A stretch of 64,000 nucleotides of DNA from Amphritea atlantica (GTDB taxonomy: Bacteria; Pseudomonadota; Gammaproteobacteria; Pseudomonadales; Balneatricaceae): assembly GCF_900111095.1 (NCBI RefSeq), contig NZ_FOGB01000008.1, positions 137,275 through 201,274 on the forward strand, read 5' to 3'. This document shows positions 45,228 to 54,119 of this stretch, one piece after another. Position numbers and translations under genes: made by a program. A model generated the notes under the pieces. That model did no database searches. It was not told the origin of the DNA and worked only from the letters and a program-made list of their open reading frames with translations. Each line of letters opens with the position of its first letter. Within the stretch, counting starts at the first letter, position 1.

Positions 45228-45992
45228 TTAGCGGTAACGATCGATGATCTGTTGCAGTGTGCCGGATTGACGCAGTTGACGAATCGCCTCATCGATCAGT
45301 CTGATGTCATCGGGGTTAACCGTGGCTTTACTGAACATCATATGGATATCATCATCGCTGGCATTCCAGTCCAGCGTTGTGATGTCGCGCTCCAGGCCGA
45401 GCTCTTTGATTAATACTTTGCCGTTGTAGAGGTCGGTCAGTACAACATCGGTACGCTGCACCCCCAGCATTTGGATTAACTGCTCATACTTGTTCAACTG
45501 ATGCACAAAGAAGCGGTCTTTTATCTGATTCCAGGTGCTGCCGTAATAGGCTCCGCGTAACGCCATAACGCGAGGGTTTAAACCGGCCAGCTGTTCAAAG
45601 TTTTGCGCTGCGCTCCATTTAGTGTATTCGTCGCGCCGGACAAACAGAGCCATGATCTCTCTTCGGTAGGGTTCAGAGAAATAGGCCCACTCGGATCGTT
45701 CTGCGGTTTTTGATGCGCCCAGCGCGAGATCCAGATCACCGGATTTAATATAGCGCATGGTCCGCTCCCAGGGGACCTTGGTAAGTTCATAGCGACAGCC
45801 CGCTGCGTTCATAATTACCTTTAGCAGCTCTATATCCATCCCTGCGACTTTATCGTTGTGCCACACCTGGTAGGGTTTCCAGTCCAGCCAGCCGACCAGA
45901 AACCGGGTTTGGCAACCGGCCAGTGCGGCGTTACTGAACAGCAGTAACAGCATAGCCATCAGTAAGTGTCTGGTGAGATAGGTTATCGGCAT
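45228..45992 (-). CDS. Periplasmic solute-binding protein, family 3 (sensor-like)
   Basis: A 254-residue protein with a signal peptide (hydrophobic MAMLLLLFSNAALA, cleavage before GCQTRF) and a family-3 amino-acid-type binding fold: LDWKPYQVWHNDKVAGMDIELLKVIMNAAGCRYEL, WERTMRYIKSGDLDLALGASKTAERSEWAYFSEPYRRE. The frame is open to 46061, but the ATG at 45992 begins a proper signal sequence. No permease or ATPase is nearby. It precedes the AraC-like giant on the same strand by 122 bp, so a periplasmic sensing role is plausible. The conserved ligand arginine of transport-type proteins is not obvious. Confidence 0.75.
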   Translation of the reverse strand: MPITYLTRHLLMAMLLLLFSNAALAGCQTRFLVGWLDWKPYQVWHNDKVAGMDIELLKVIMNAAGCRYELTKVPWERTMRYIKSGDLDLALGASKTAERSEWAYFSEPYRREIMALFVRRDEYTKWSAAQNFEQLAGLNPRVMALRGAYYGSTWNQIKDRFFVHQLNKYEQLIQMLGVQRTDVVLTDLYNGKVLIKELGLERDITTLDWNASDDDIHMMFSKATVNPDDIRLIDEAIRQLRQSGTLQQIIDRYR

Positions 45993-46135
45993 GGTTTTTT
46001 TATCACCGTGGAAACGACTCTGGGTTAGCGCTGCCAGGTTATAAACCGGGCAGGCAAGCATCTATTCTAACCCAGTCTTTCGGTATTTGAATCTTTAGCG
46101 CATGTTATCTGTTGATAACCGCTGGAAGAGGAACG

Positions 46136-46167
46136 AAAAAGCCCGCCCTGTTGCCGGGGCGGGCTTT
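46136..46167 (-). terminator. Intrinsic terminator of the AGCS symporter gene
   Basis: Perfect 8-bp stem GCCCGCCC (46141-46148) with GGGCGGGC (46157-46164). On the minus strand it is followed by TTTTT (46140-46136), about 55 bases past the symporter stop. Confidence 0.9.
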
Positions 46168-46221
46168 ACTGTCTATAACCACTTCAGTCAGCTGAGCTGA
46201 TTCGAAAAAGCAGAAAGAGTG

Positions 46222-47751
46222 TTAAACCAGCTCTGTCTCTTTTTCAGTTTCTTTGTTGACTTTGGTAGTCTTTTTAGCGTGCCTTTTTTCCCAGAAAGTG
46301 GCGTTCTTGATGCCCAGTTTCAGAGGGTTAAAGGTATAGCTGTCAACGCCGGCTTTATGCTGTTCTTCGTAGTCTTTCAGCGCCTTGAGTGCAGGTTTGG
46401 ACATAAAGAAGATGATCAGAATACCGGCAATGTTCAGCCATGCCATCAGACCGACACCGATATCACCCAGCCCCCACGCCAGATTTGCTGTTTTTACCGC
46501 ACCGTAGAAGGTCGCGGCCATCAGAACCAGCTTAAGTGCGCCGATCATGCCAGGGATCTTAAACGTACGCTGGATGTAAGCGATGTTGGTTTCGGCGATG
46601 TAGTAGTAAGCCAGAATGGTGGTAAACGAGAAGAAGAACAGTGCAAAGGCGACAAATGGATTGCCAAGGCCCGGCAGCACCCGCTCAATTGCCTGTTGGG
46701 TAAACAGTGGACCGTTGGCAGCGATATCTGCCCCCAGGTTTTGCACCAGGAATGTGTCACCGACACCGTGTACGTTATAAGCACCGGTGATCAGAATCAT
46801 AAATGCGGTGGCCGAACAGACAAACAGGGTGTCGATATAAACCGAGAACGCCTGAACCAGTCCCTGTTGCGCTGGATGCTCAACCGCGGCTGCAGCTGCC
46901 GCATGAGGGCCGGTACCCTGACCCGCTTCGTTGGAGTAAACCCCCCGTTTTACACCCCAGCCGATCGCTGCGCCCATACCTGCCATTGGGGTAAAGGCAT
47001 CTTCTAAAATCATGCCGATCACGCCTGGCAGCATATCGATGTTAAGAAGCACGATAACCGCTGCGATGATGATGTAAGCCAGCGCCATGAAGGGCACAAC
47101 GATCTGGGTGAAGTTGGCGATACGTTTAACGCCACCAAAGATAATGAAGCCCAGAATCAGGACCACAACGGTGCCCGTGAGAATTTTCGCGAAGCTCAGC
47201 GTCCCCATGGTCGTTTCAATCATCGCGCCGGAGCCAAAGGTGGCTTCTACGGCGTTACCGATACTGTTAGCCTGGACACCGGGCAGGCAGATACCGCAGG
47301 CCAGAATAGTGGCGATAGCGAAGATCCAGGCAAACCATTTCTGTCCCATCGCTTTTTCGAAGTAGAAAGCCGGACCACCGCGGTATTGCCCCTCATGTTC
47401 CTCTTTATAAATCTGTGCCAGAGTGGATTCGGTGTATGCCGTGGCGGCCCCCAGGAAGGCGACTACCCACATCCAGAACACCGCACCGGGGCCACCGAAA
47501 CCGATAGCGGCAGCAACGCCGGCAATATTACCGGTACCCACACGGCCGGACAGTGAAACAGCCAGAGCCTGGAAGGATGAGATCCCTTTTTCAGAGGCTC
47601 TGCCAGAGAACAGCAAAATCCACATTTCGCGGAACATTCGTACCTGTACGAAGCGTGTCAGAATCGAGTAAAAAAGACCCGCCCCAAGGCAGAGATAGAT
47701 CAGAGCCGGGCTCCAGATAATGCCGTTTGTAAAATCGACAAATTCTTGCAT
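46222..47751 (-). CDS. Alanine/glycine:cation symporter (AGCS family)
   Basis: A 509-residue sodium-coupled amino-acid symporter with about 11 membrane segments. Diagnostic stretches are FQALAVSLSGRVGTGNIAGVAAAIGFGGPGAVFWMWVVAFLGAATAYTESTLAQIYK (residues about 60-115) and GAAIGWGVKRGVYSNEAGQGTGPHAAAAAAVEHPAQQGLVQAFSVYIDT. The C-terminus is charged and cytoplasmic. GGAG lies 10 bases before the ATG. It stands alone, with its own terminator and a heavily structured 5' leader (47770-47905). Confidence 0.93.
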   Translation of the reverse strand: MQEFVDFTNGIIWSPALIYLCLGAGLFYSILTRFVQVRMFREMWILLFSGRASEKGISSFQALAVSLSGRVGTGNIAGVAAAIGFGGPGAVFWMWVVAFLGAATAYTESTLAQIYKEEHEGQYRGGPAFYFEKAMGQKWFAWIFAIATILACGICLPGVQANSIGNAVEATFGSGAMIETTMGTLSFAKILTGTVVVLILGFIIFGGVKRIANFTQIVVPFMALAYIIIAAVIVLLNIDMLPGVIGMILEDAFTPMAGMGAAIGWGVKRGVYSNEAGQGTGPHAAAAAAVEHPAQQGLVQAFSVYIDTLFVCSATAFMILITGAYNVHGVGDTFLVQNLGADIAANGPLFTQQAIERVLPGLGNPFVAFALFFFSFTTILAYYYIAETNIAYIQRTFKIPGMIGALKLVLMAATFYGAVKTANLAWGLGDIGVGLMAWLNIAGILIIFFMSKPALKALKDYEEQHKAGVDSYTFNPLKLGIKNATFWEKRHAKKTTKVNKETEKETELV

Positions 47752-47769
47752 GTGTAAGTGTCTCCGGAA

Positions 47770-47905
47770 AGCAACGTGCTGGGCACGAAAGTTAGAATTA
47801 TTGTGTTGCTACAGCACCCATCCTCTGAGATGGATGCAGACTGTTGTCGCGGTCAGATACTGATTGCCAGAGCGCTGGTGATATCTGAGGGGGGCTGCAA
47901 CAGTC
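47770..47905 (-). promoter_or_regulatory. Structured 5' leader of the AGCS symporter gene (candidate cis-regulatory RNA)
   Basis: Three consecutive structures fill the leader just before the ribosome site. The first is a nested stem: GACTGTTG/CAACAGTC (47839-47846, 47898-47905) enclosing TCAGATA/TATCTGA (47853-47859, 47882-47888) enclosing CCAG/CTGG (47867-47870, 47875-47878). The second is a 9-bp hairpin with one mismatch (47814-47822, 47829-47837). The third is AGCAAC/GTTGCT (47770-47775, 47805-47810) around a small inner hairpin CGTGC/GCACG. I do not recognise a known riboswitch class. The remainder of the gap to 48324 shows nothing further. Confidence 0.5.
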
Positions 47906-48324
47906 CTGTAACCGGTTGCTCCGTCAGATAGCGGTTAATGAAATGCTATCCAGGCATTTCGCTGTCATGACGGATTAACCAGAGAATCAGCTGTTAAGAT
48001 AATAAGCAGATGACACAGCCCGTTTTCTGGCCCTCTGGCACCGGAGAACAATCTGGCGATGGAGGCTTAAGCCGGGGTGTTTCTGTGTCTTCATTTATCT
48101 ACAGGTGCAAAACTGTAGAGTGAATCTGTCTGAGGAGGAATATCCTACCGTGCCTTGTTTACCTCCTGGTGTGCCAGACGTCTCCCGGAGGCAGGTGGGA
48201 CCTGTTGTGAAAGCCCGCTATAACAGCCCAGGTCGAAGATATATAGTTGTCTTGCTTAACTTTTTTCTGCTTTGAGCCTATTGTTATAGGTATTATATTT
48301 GTCTGATTTTAAAGGAATACTCCT

Positions 48325-48729
48325 ATGTCAAAAGGCCATGCGAGACATCAGGAAAGACACCATGGGCTGTCGCAGTTTGGCAAAGACCTGGTGCGCCGTT
48401 GCGGTTCTAAATGCGAGCTGTGTGAAAACCACGGGGTTAAGCTGGTGGTCTATGAAGTGCCGCCTATTGAGTCGGACCCCAATTACGATCACTGTATTAT
48501 GATCTGTGAAACCTGTCAGGGGCAGCTGGACCGGCCAAAAACGATCGATCCCGCTTACTGGCGCTTTCTGGCCTCCTCTATGTGGAGCAGCGTGGCGCCG
48601 GTTAAGGTGATCTCTGTGGCGTTGCTCAGGCATCTGGCGAAGCAGCAGGACTGGGCTGAAGCGTTGCTGGAACAGGTCTATATGGAAGAGGAAGAGCGGG
48701 CCTGGTCAGAGGATATTGATCTCTTCTGA
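48325..48729 (+). CDS. PhnA-like zinc-ribbon protein
   Basis: A 134-residue cytoplasmic protein. The N-terminal zinc ribbon has RRCGSKCELCENHGVKLVVYEVPP and HCIMICETCQGQL, i.e. two Cys-x2-Cys-type pairs as in the PhnA (YjdM) family. The acidic C-terminus (EEEERAWSEDIDLF) is typical of these proteins. Despite the name, the family is not a proven phosphonoacetate hydrolase in most bacteria, so no reaction is assigned. AAAGGA precedes the ATG. It is a single gene. Confidence 0.75.
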   Translation: MSKGHARHQERHHGLSQFGKDLVRRCGSKCELCENHGVKLVVYEVPPIESDPNYDHCIMICETCQGQLDRPKTIDPAYWRFLASSMWSSVAPVKVISVALLRHLAKQQDWAEALLEQVYMEEEERAWSEDIDLF

Positions 48730-48836
48730 AACAGCGGGCTTCATCTTCAGCCCCCGACAATATGATTTTTTTTCATTTGAGATCAGTGCCTGGCGGGCGA
48801 TAACCCGGTTTACGAATAATAAAACCGGGGCCTGCG

Positions 48837-49847
48837 ATGCTTAACTCCTTCAGCTCAACTCCGTTCATGTTTAATCCCGGGCTTTCTCAGCCCAGCGCTT
48901 CGGGCGTCGGTACAGCAGCCCCCCGCGGGCAGAATAGCCCTGTGTCTGGCACCGAGGAGGGCAGTAGTCCGGCTGCCGTGGCCTCCCGCCAGTCATACTC
49001 ACTGAAAGAGCGTTTTAACCGGGATGACAGCTTTACCATCAATCTGACCACTCAGGATGGTGATCAGGTTGAAATCACCTTCAATAGCGAAACCCGTTAT
49101 CAATCTGATTACAGCCTGCGCAGTGGGCCGGGACGGGAGAGTCAGCGCTACAGTATCGAAAAAAATCAGAGCAGTGATTTTGGTTTTACAGTGGAAGGTG
49201 AGCTGGATGTTGAAGAGATCGATGCCATCGCCTCGCTGGTTCAGGATCTTTCCTCGCTGGCCAGCAGCTTCTTTAATGGGGATCTGCAAACGGCGCTGCA
49301 ACAGGCGGGTGACCTGACCCTGGACCCGGAACAGCTGGCGCAGATGGATATCTCGATGCAGCAGTCGATTGAGTATCGGGCCATTGAGAAATATCGTCAG
49401 GTTCAGGCGATGGGAGGCGAAGCCCCCGCCGCTTCGCAGCATGCCTTAGCGCCGTTTATTGAGCAGCTCCAGAATCAGGTCAGCAGCAGTGAGCAGCGGG
49501 TTACAAATGCCACCGAGTTCAGCATGAGTCTGTTTGTCGACCTGGTGCAGCACGATGTCCGTTTTACCAGCAGCAGCGAAACCCAGCAGAAGTCAATGCA
49601 GGAGGGGTTAGGCAAGCTTGGTGATATGGTTCATAACAGGCATCATCATCGGCATGAGCATGAGCATGAGCATGAGCATGAGCATGAGCATGAGCATGAG
49701 CATGAGCATGAGCATGAAAACCGTGCAGATCGCTCACGTCATCATCAGGCGGCTGATCCAGCGGTCAATGCCGATGCCGTTTCATCGGGAGATCCCGCGG
49801 TAAATGATCCTGTGGTGGACAGCAATCCGGTCGCTGAAACCGCATAG
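48837..49847 (+). CDS. Hypothetical protein with histidine-glutamate dipeptide repeat
   Basis: A 336-residue, polar, serine-rich protein without a signal peptide. The N-terminal 60 residues look disordered. A middle part (SFTINLTTQDGDQVEITFNSETRY; FTVEGELDVEEIDAIASLVQDLSSLASSFFNGDLQTALQQAGDLTLDPEQLAQMDISM) resembles DUF5610-like bacterial proteins of unknown function. Near residue 264 begins HHHRHEHEHE, with HE repeated 11 times (DNA at 49653-49718), able to bind divalent metals, followed by a low-complexity tail. An intrinsic terminator follows the stop. Ribosome site before the ATG is weak. Confidence 0.7.
   Translation: MLNSFSSTPFMFNPGLSQPSASGVGTAAPRGQNSPVSGTEEGSSPAAVASRQSYSLKERFNRDDSFTINLTTQDGDQVEITFNSETRYQSDYSLRSGPGRESQRYSIEKNQSSDFGFTVEGELDVEEIDAIASLVQDLSSLASSFFNGDLQTALQQAGDLTLDPEQLAQMDISMQQSIEYRAIEKYRQVQAMGGEAPAASQHALAPFIEQLQNQVSSSEQRVTNATEFSMSLFVDLVQHDVRFTSSSETQQKSMQEGLGKLGDMVHNRHHHRHEHEHEHEHEHEHEHEHEHEHENRADRSRHHQAADPAVNADAVSSGDPAVNDPVVDSNPVAETA
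49653..49718 (+). repeat. In-frame hexanucleotide microsatellite (CATGAG)10
   Basis: Ten perfect CATGAG units (49653-49712) plus CATGAA, encoding His-Glu eleven times within the gene above. Gain or loss of units keeps the frame and changes protein length by two residues each. Confidence 0.97.
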
Positions 49848-49863
49848 ATCTTGTGCCACTGAG

Positions 49864-49894
49864 AAAACGCCATATTGATTATGGCGTTTTTTTT
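49864..49894 (+). terminator. Intrinsic terminator after the HE-repeat gene
   Basis: AAAACGCCAT (49864-49873) pairs with ATGGCGTTTT (49881-49890), 7-base loop, T run to 49894. Confidence 0.93.
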
Positions 49895-49966
49895 GCCTGT
49901 AATATCACGTCTGGCTGTTAGAATAGCTTTCTTTTTTCTGTTGCCCGCACCGGATTACATTTGCCC

Positions 49967-52492
49967 ATGAGTTCTCTTCCCATATCAGCTGTTCTGGATC
50001 AGCTTAGTGAAGCCCTGAGTCAGCATGATGAGGTGGTGCTGGAAGCGCCTCCTGGTGCCGGTAAAACGACCCTGGTGCCACTTGAACTGCTGCAGCATCC
50101 CGATCTTGCCGGTCAGAAAATCCTGATGCTTGAACCCCGTCGGCTGGCGGCCAGGATGGCTGCCGGGCGAATGGCACAGCAGTTGGGTGAAACCATTGGT
50201 GACACAGTAGGTTATCGGGTGAGGATGGATTCTAAAATCGGCCCTCAGACCCGCATTGAGGTGGTGACTGAGGGTATTCTGACCCGAATGCTTCAGGATG
50301 ATCCGAGCCTGGAAGGGTATGGCCTGGTGATCTTCGATGAGTTTCATGAACGCAGTCTCGATGCGGATTTTGGTCTGGCGCTGACACTGCAGGGGCGGGA
50401 ACTGTTTCGTGAAGATCAGCCGCTGAAACTGTTACTGATGTCCGCGACCCTCGATCAGCGGGTGATTGATCAGCTGTTACCCGAAGCTCCACTGATCAGT
50501 AGTGAAGGACGAACCTATCCGGTGGATATCCGCTATCTGGGTGCCGTAGGTCGCGATCAGCGTCTGGAGAACGTTGTGGCCCGGGCGATCGAACAGGCGC
50601 TGGAGGAGGAATCCGGAAGTCTGCTGGTGTTTCTGCCGGGGCAGAGAGAGATTCGCAGTGTTATGAGCAACCTGCAGGGGCATCTGCCAGACAGTGTGAT
50701 TCTGGCGCCACTGTATGGCGATCTGACTATTCAGGCGCAGCAGCAGGCGATAGCACCGTCTCCGCCGGGACAGCGTAAGGTTGTGCTGGCCACCAATATT
50801 GCCGAGACCAGTCTGACAATTGAGGGAATCCGGGTGGTTATCGATGCCGGACTGAGTCGTGAAGCCCGGCTTGATCCCGCCAGTGGCATGACCCGGTTAC
50901 ATACCTGTAAAGTGTCCCGTGCCGCCAGCATTCAGCGGGCCGGCCGGGCAGGGCGGATGGAGCCAGGGTGCTGTTACCGGCTCTGGTCCGAGAACCAGCA
51001 GGGCCAGCTGGCACCCCATGCGACAGCGGAAATCATGTCCACCGATCTGACCCCGTTAGCCCTGCAGATGGCTCGTTGGGGGGTAGAGGACCCTGCCGAA
51101 CTGCGCTGGCTGAATCAACCACCGGAAGCGGCGTTGAGTCAGGGACGGGATCTGTTGGTGCGGCTGGAGGCGTTAAAACCGACTGAGGGCGGTCTGCAAC
51201 TGACCGATACGGGCGCTCTGATGGCGTTGCTGCCGCTGCATCCAAGACTTGCGCATCTGTTACTGGTGGGTTGGCAAAGCCAGTGCGCCAGGCTGGCTTG
51301 TGATATAGCAGCCCTGCTCAGTGAACGGGATCCGTTGAGCGGTGATGCTGATTTCGAGCGTCGTCTGCACTGGCTGAGAGGGGATATCGCCTGCGCTGCC
51401 AGCCAGAAGGGCGTTCTGCAGCGCATTCGTCAACTGAGTCAGCAGTTCTATCGCTTGTGTAGCCGTCATCTGAGTACACTCAGTCAGCGTTCGGTCGATC
51501 TCACAGAATCAGAACTCTGCGCCATGCTGATCGCTCAGGCCTACCCGGACCGGATCGCTGCTAAACGCAGTGATGCTGGCGGCGATTATCAGTTAAGTGG
51601 TGGTCGGGCCGTCAGGTTAGCTGACTCTGACCCGCTGGCAAAACAGCGTTGGCTGGCGGTGGCCAGTTGTTGGGGGATGCAGGGGCAGAGTGCGGACCGG
51701 GTGTTTCTTGCCATCGCATTACCGGAAAAGTTGTTCTCCCATGGGCTGTCAGGCCTGGTCGGGCAGCATAAAGTGGTCGAATGGCAGCGCCAGCAGGCAC
51801 GGATGTGTTGTGAATTGCAGCGCCGCATCGGTGTGCTGGTATTAAGCCGGGAGGCACTTGAAGAGGTGCCGGTAAAAGAGAAGAACCAGGCACTGGTACA
51901 GATGATTCGTAAGCAGGGATTGCAGGTGCTTCCCTGGACTCAGGAGATCAGCAGCTGGCGTCAGCGGGTGATGTTTCTGCATCGCTCGCAACCTGAAGGA
52001 GGGGGCTGGCCGGATCTGTCTGATCAGGCCTTGCTGGACACGATGGAAAACTGGTTAGCGCCCTGGCTTGATCCGGTGAATCATATCAATCATTTTGCCC
52101 GTCTTGATTTGGCGGGCATACTGCAGGCGTTGCTGGCATGGCCGCTGCCTAATGAGTTAGACAGGCTTGCGCCGGTGCGCCTGAAACTGCCTTCGGGGCA
52201 CAGTGCTGCCCTTGATTACAGCGAATATCCACCGGTTTTAGCGGTCAAACTACAGGAGATGTTTGGCTCAACCCAGACTCCGGTAGTCGGGTATGGTGTG
52301 GCGGTTAAAATACACCTGTTGTCACCGGCGCGCAGGCCGCTGGCGGTGACTCAGGATCTGGCCAGCTTCTGGGCCAATAGTTATCGCGATGTACAGAAGG
52401 ATATGAAAGGGCGCTATCCAAAACATCAGTGGCCGGATAACCCGCAGGAGGCGCTGCCTTCTGATGGGATCAAACGGAAGAAACGCCATTAG
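49967..52492 (+). CDS. hrpB: ATP-dependent helicase HrpB
   Basis: A DEAH-box RNA helicase of about 841 residues. Walker A EAPPGAGKTT is near residue 28, motif II DEFHERSLDADF near 125, SATLDQ motif III, and TNIAETSLTIEGIRVVIDAGL and QRAGRAGRMEPGCCYRLW for motifs V and VI. The HrpB-specific C-terminal region follows (PVVGYGVAVKIHLLSPARRPLAVTQDLASFWANSYRDVQKDMKGRYPKHQWPDNP). A TTG two codons upstream is open, but the ATG at 49967 is preferred. Its exact cellular role is not established in most species. It is a single-gene unit followed by a dispersed repeat. Confidence 0.95.
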   Translation: MSSLPISAVLDQLSEALSQHDEVVLEAPPGAGKTTLVPLELLQHPDLAGQKILMLEPRRLAARMAAGRMAQQLGETIGDTVGYRVRMDSKIGPQTRIEVVTEGILTRMLQDDPSLEGYGLVIFDEFHERSLDADFGLALTLQGRELFREDQPLKLLLMSATLDQRVIDQLLPEAPLISSEGRTYPVDIRYLGAVGRDQRLENVVARAIEQALEEESGSLLVFLPGQREIRSVMSNLQGHLPDSVILAPLYGDLTIQAQQQAIAPSPPGQRKVVLATNIAETSLTIEGIRVVIDAGLSREARLDPASGMTRLHTCKVSRAASIQRAGRAGRMEPGCCYRLWSENQQGQLAPHATAEIMSTDLTPLALQMARWGVEDPAELRWLNQPPEAALSQGRDLLVRLEALKPTEGGLQLTDTGALMALLPLHPRLAHLLLVGWQSQCARLACDIAALLSERDPLSGDADFERRLHWLRGDIACAASQKGVLQRIRQLSQQFYRLCSRHLSTLSQRSVDLTESELCAMLIAQAYPDRIAAKRSDAGGDYQLSGGRAVRLADSDPLAKQRWLAVASCWGMQGQSADRVFLAIALPEKLFSHGLSGLVGQHKVVEWQRQQARMCCELQRRIGVLVLSREALEEVPVKEKNQALVQMIRKQGLQVLPWTQEISSWRQRVMFLHRSQPEGGGWPDLSDQALLDTMENWLAPWLDPVNHINHFARLDLAGILQALLAWPLPNELDRLAPVRLKLPSGHSAALDYSEYPPVLAVKLQEMFGSTQTPVVGYGVAVKIHLLSPARRPLAVTQDLASFWANSYRDVQKDMKGRYPKHQWPDNPQEALPSDGIKRKKRH

Positions 52493-52547
52493 TGGCGCCA
52501 AAAACTTTATGGCGAGGGGCTTGACGTTAAAAAGGCATAGAAAATTG

Positions 52548-52655
52548 TTTTACCACAGAGGACACAGAGCAAACGGAGAAGAGCTATTCATCGGTTTTCT
52601 CTGTGTTCTCCGTGCCCTTAGCATGCCCTCTGGGTACTGTGGTGAGTCTCTTTTA
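52548..52655 (+). repeat. Dispersed repeat, copy D (most complete, palindromic)
   Basis: The left end TTTTACCACAGAGGACACAG and right end CTCTGGGTACTGTGGTGAG are inverted relative to each other, enclosing about 60 bp with a shared core CTCCGTGCCCTTAGCATGCC. The right half is nearly identical to copy A at 37621. This MITE-like layout lies between hrpB and the convergent channel gene. Confidence 0.8.
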
Positions 52656-52734
52656 GATTGTGGGGAGGTATCGCTCCACTAATATCAAACATGGTGCATC
52701 CGGGCCAGGTCAAGCTCAAAGAATCCCCAATGCT

Positions 52735-53889
52735 TCAGCCTTTGGGGAACTCCTTAACGTAGACATCTGTTTTATGATAGGGGATCTCAATGCCGGCTGC
52801 TGCAAACTGCTTATATATCTCCATCAACATCTCATGCCGGATTCTGCCCCGGTCTTCGGGGTTGTGAATCCAGCCCAGCAGTTCAAAGTCCAGACCGGAA
52901 GCACCGAAAGCCCGCATCCGAACCCGTGGCTCTGGCAGTTCACAAAATCCCTCATAGCGGTTGCCAATGGTTTGTAATATCTCACAGACCTGATCGACAT
53001 CAGAGCCATAGGCGACGCTAACGGCTATCGCTATTCTTATATTGGAGTTGATGCCACCGCTTTCATTAACGATCTTCGCATTGGCGATAACTGCATTGGG
53101 CAGGGTGATCTCAATATCATCGCGACTCATCAATCGTGTGCTGCGCAGACCGATATGCGTTACCCGGCCCCGTTCCCCGCTATCTAGATTGACATAGTCG
53201 CCCACTTTGTAGGGCGCATCTACCAGAATGAAAAAACCCGAAAACAGGTTTGCCAGGGTGTCCTTGGCGGCGAAACCCACGGCGATGCCGACGATACCCG
53301 CTGAAGCCAGCCAGCCGAGGGGATTGATTCCCCAGATGATCAGTAAACAGTAGCTGCCCACTAGAATCACAATCAGCCGCACCGATAGGTTAAGAATCGG
53401 AATCGTCTGCGGCTCGATAACCGGGATACGGTTTTGACTGCTGCCCAGAGATTCCAGGATCGTTGTGCTCAGGTGAAACGCTGCGCGCATCCAGCTGGCG
53501 ACGATAACGGACACCGACAGGTTCACCAGAATATTGGTTATGACTCCCAGGTTTGCGATCTGGGCTGCGAGGGTAAAACCGAAAAATAGTATTGTGGTAA
53601 ACAGCGGCTTGCGCAGATGCCGGATAACTCTCTCTTCGGCAAAGCCTGGCGATGATACATAAACGTTTTGCAAACTGCGGATGAGTATTGCCCGGAACAA
53701 AAAGGCCACCATGAACGAGACCACTACGATCAGCATTGCGCCAATCAGTGGATAGTGTTCCAACACGGCCCAATAAGGTTGAAGTGCATCGGGCAGGAGA
53801 TCTTTCAGATTGGGTATTCTGTCGATAATCAGTTCCGGGGGAGGGGCCTGAGTGGCTGGATCTGAATTCTGGACCTCTGATGTTGCCAT
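52735..53889 (-). CDS. Small-conductance mechanosensitive channel (MscS family)
   Basis: A 384-residue membrane protein with three to four hydrophobic segments (about 45-75, 90-120, 165-190) followed by the pore helix and MscS beta domain: GWLASAGIVGIAVGFAAKDTLANLFSGFFILVDAPYKVGDYVNL, then GRVTHIGLRSTRLMSRDDIEITLPNAVIANAKIVN. These are the family signatures. It would release solutes on osmotic down-shock. Longer than E. coli MscS (286), mainly by an N-terminal extension. Confidence 0.93.
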   Translation of the reverse strand: MATSEVQNSDPATQAPPPELIIDRIPNLKDLLPDALQPYWAVLEHYPLIGAMLIVVVSFMVAFLFRAILIRSLQNVYVSSPGFAEERVIRHLRKPLFTTILFFGFTLAAQIANLGVITNILVNLSVSVIVASWMRAAFHLSTTILESLGSSQNRIPVIEPQTIPILNLSVRLIVILVGSYCLLIIWGINPLGWLASAGIVGIAVGFAAKDTLANLFSGFFILVDAPYKVGDYVNLDSGERGRVTHIGLRSTRLMSRDDIEITLPNAVIANAKIVNESGGINSNIRIAIAVSVAYGSDVDQVCEILQTIGNRYEGFCELPEPRVRMRAFGASGLDFELLGWIHNPEDRGRIRHEMLMEIYKQFAAAGIEIPYHKTDVYVKEFPKG

Positions 53890-54119
53890 TTACACCTCTC
53901 TGAAGACAAGCTGCAATTGAACTTACCGGTCACAACGAGCATTGCGATCACATCCGCGACAGGAGTCTGTGCTCATCAGAGAGTTGTCCGGTTGCGGCGT
54001 ATCCCGCTGATCTGCTGTATACCAATAGAGATAAGTATAGCCCGATATGGGGAATCTCCGCGCAGTGGCGATTGTCGGTTATACGGATGACGTAAAATGC
54101 AGCGATAAGTAGCCAGAGA

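Noticed and set aside
47752-48000. Glycine riboswitch upstream of the AGCS symporter
   Set aside because: The stretch CGGAGCAACCGG on the minus strand recalls the aptamer, but the conserved CTCTCAGG and AAAGGACAG elements are missing. Kept only as an unclassified structured leader.
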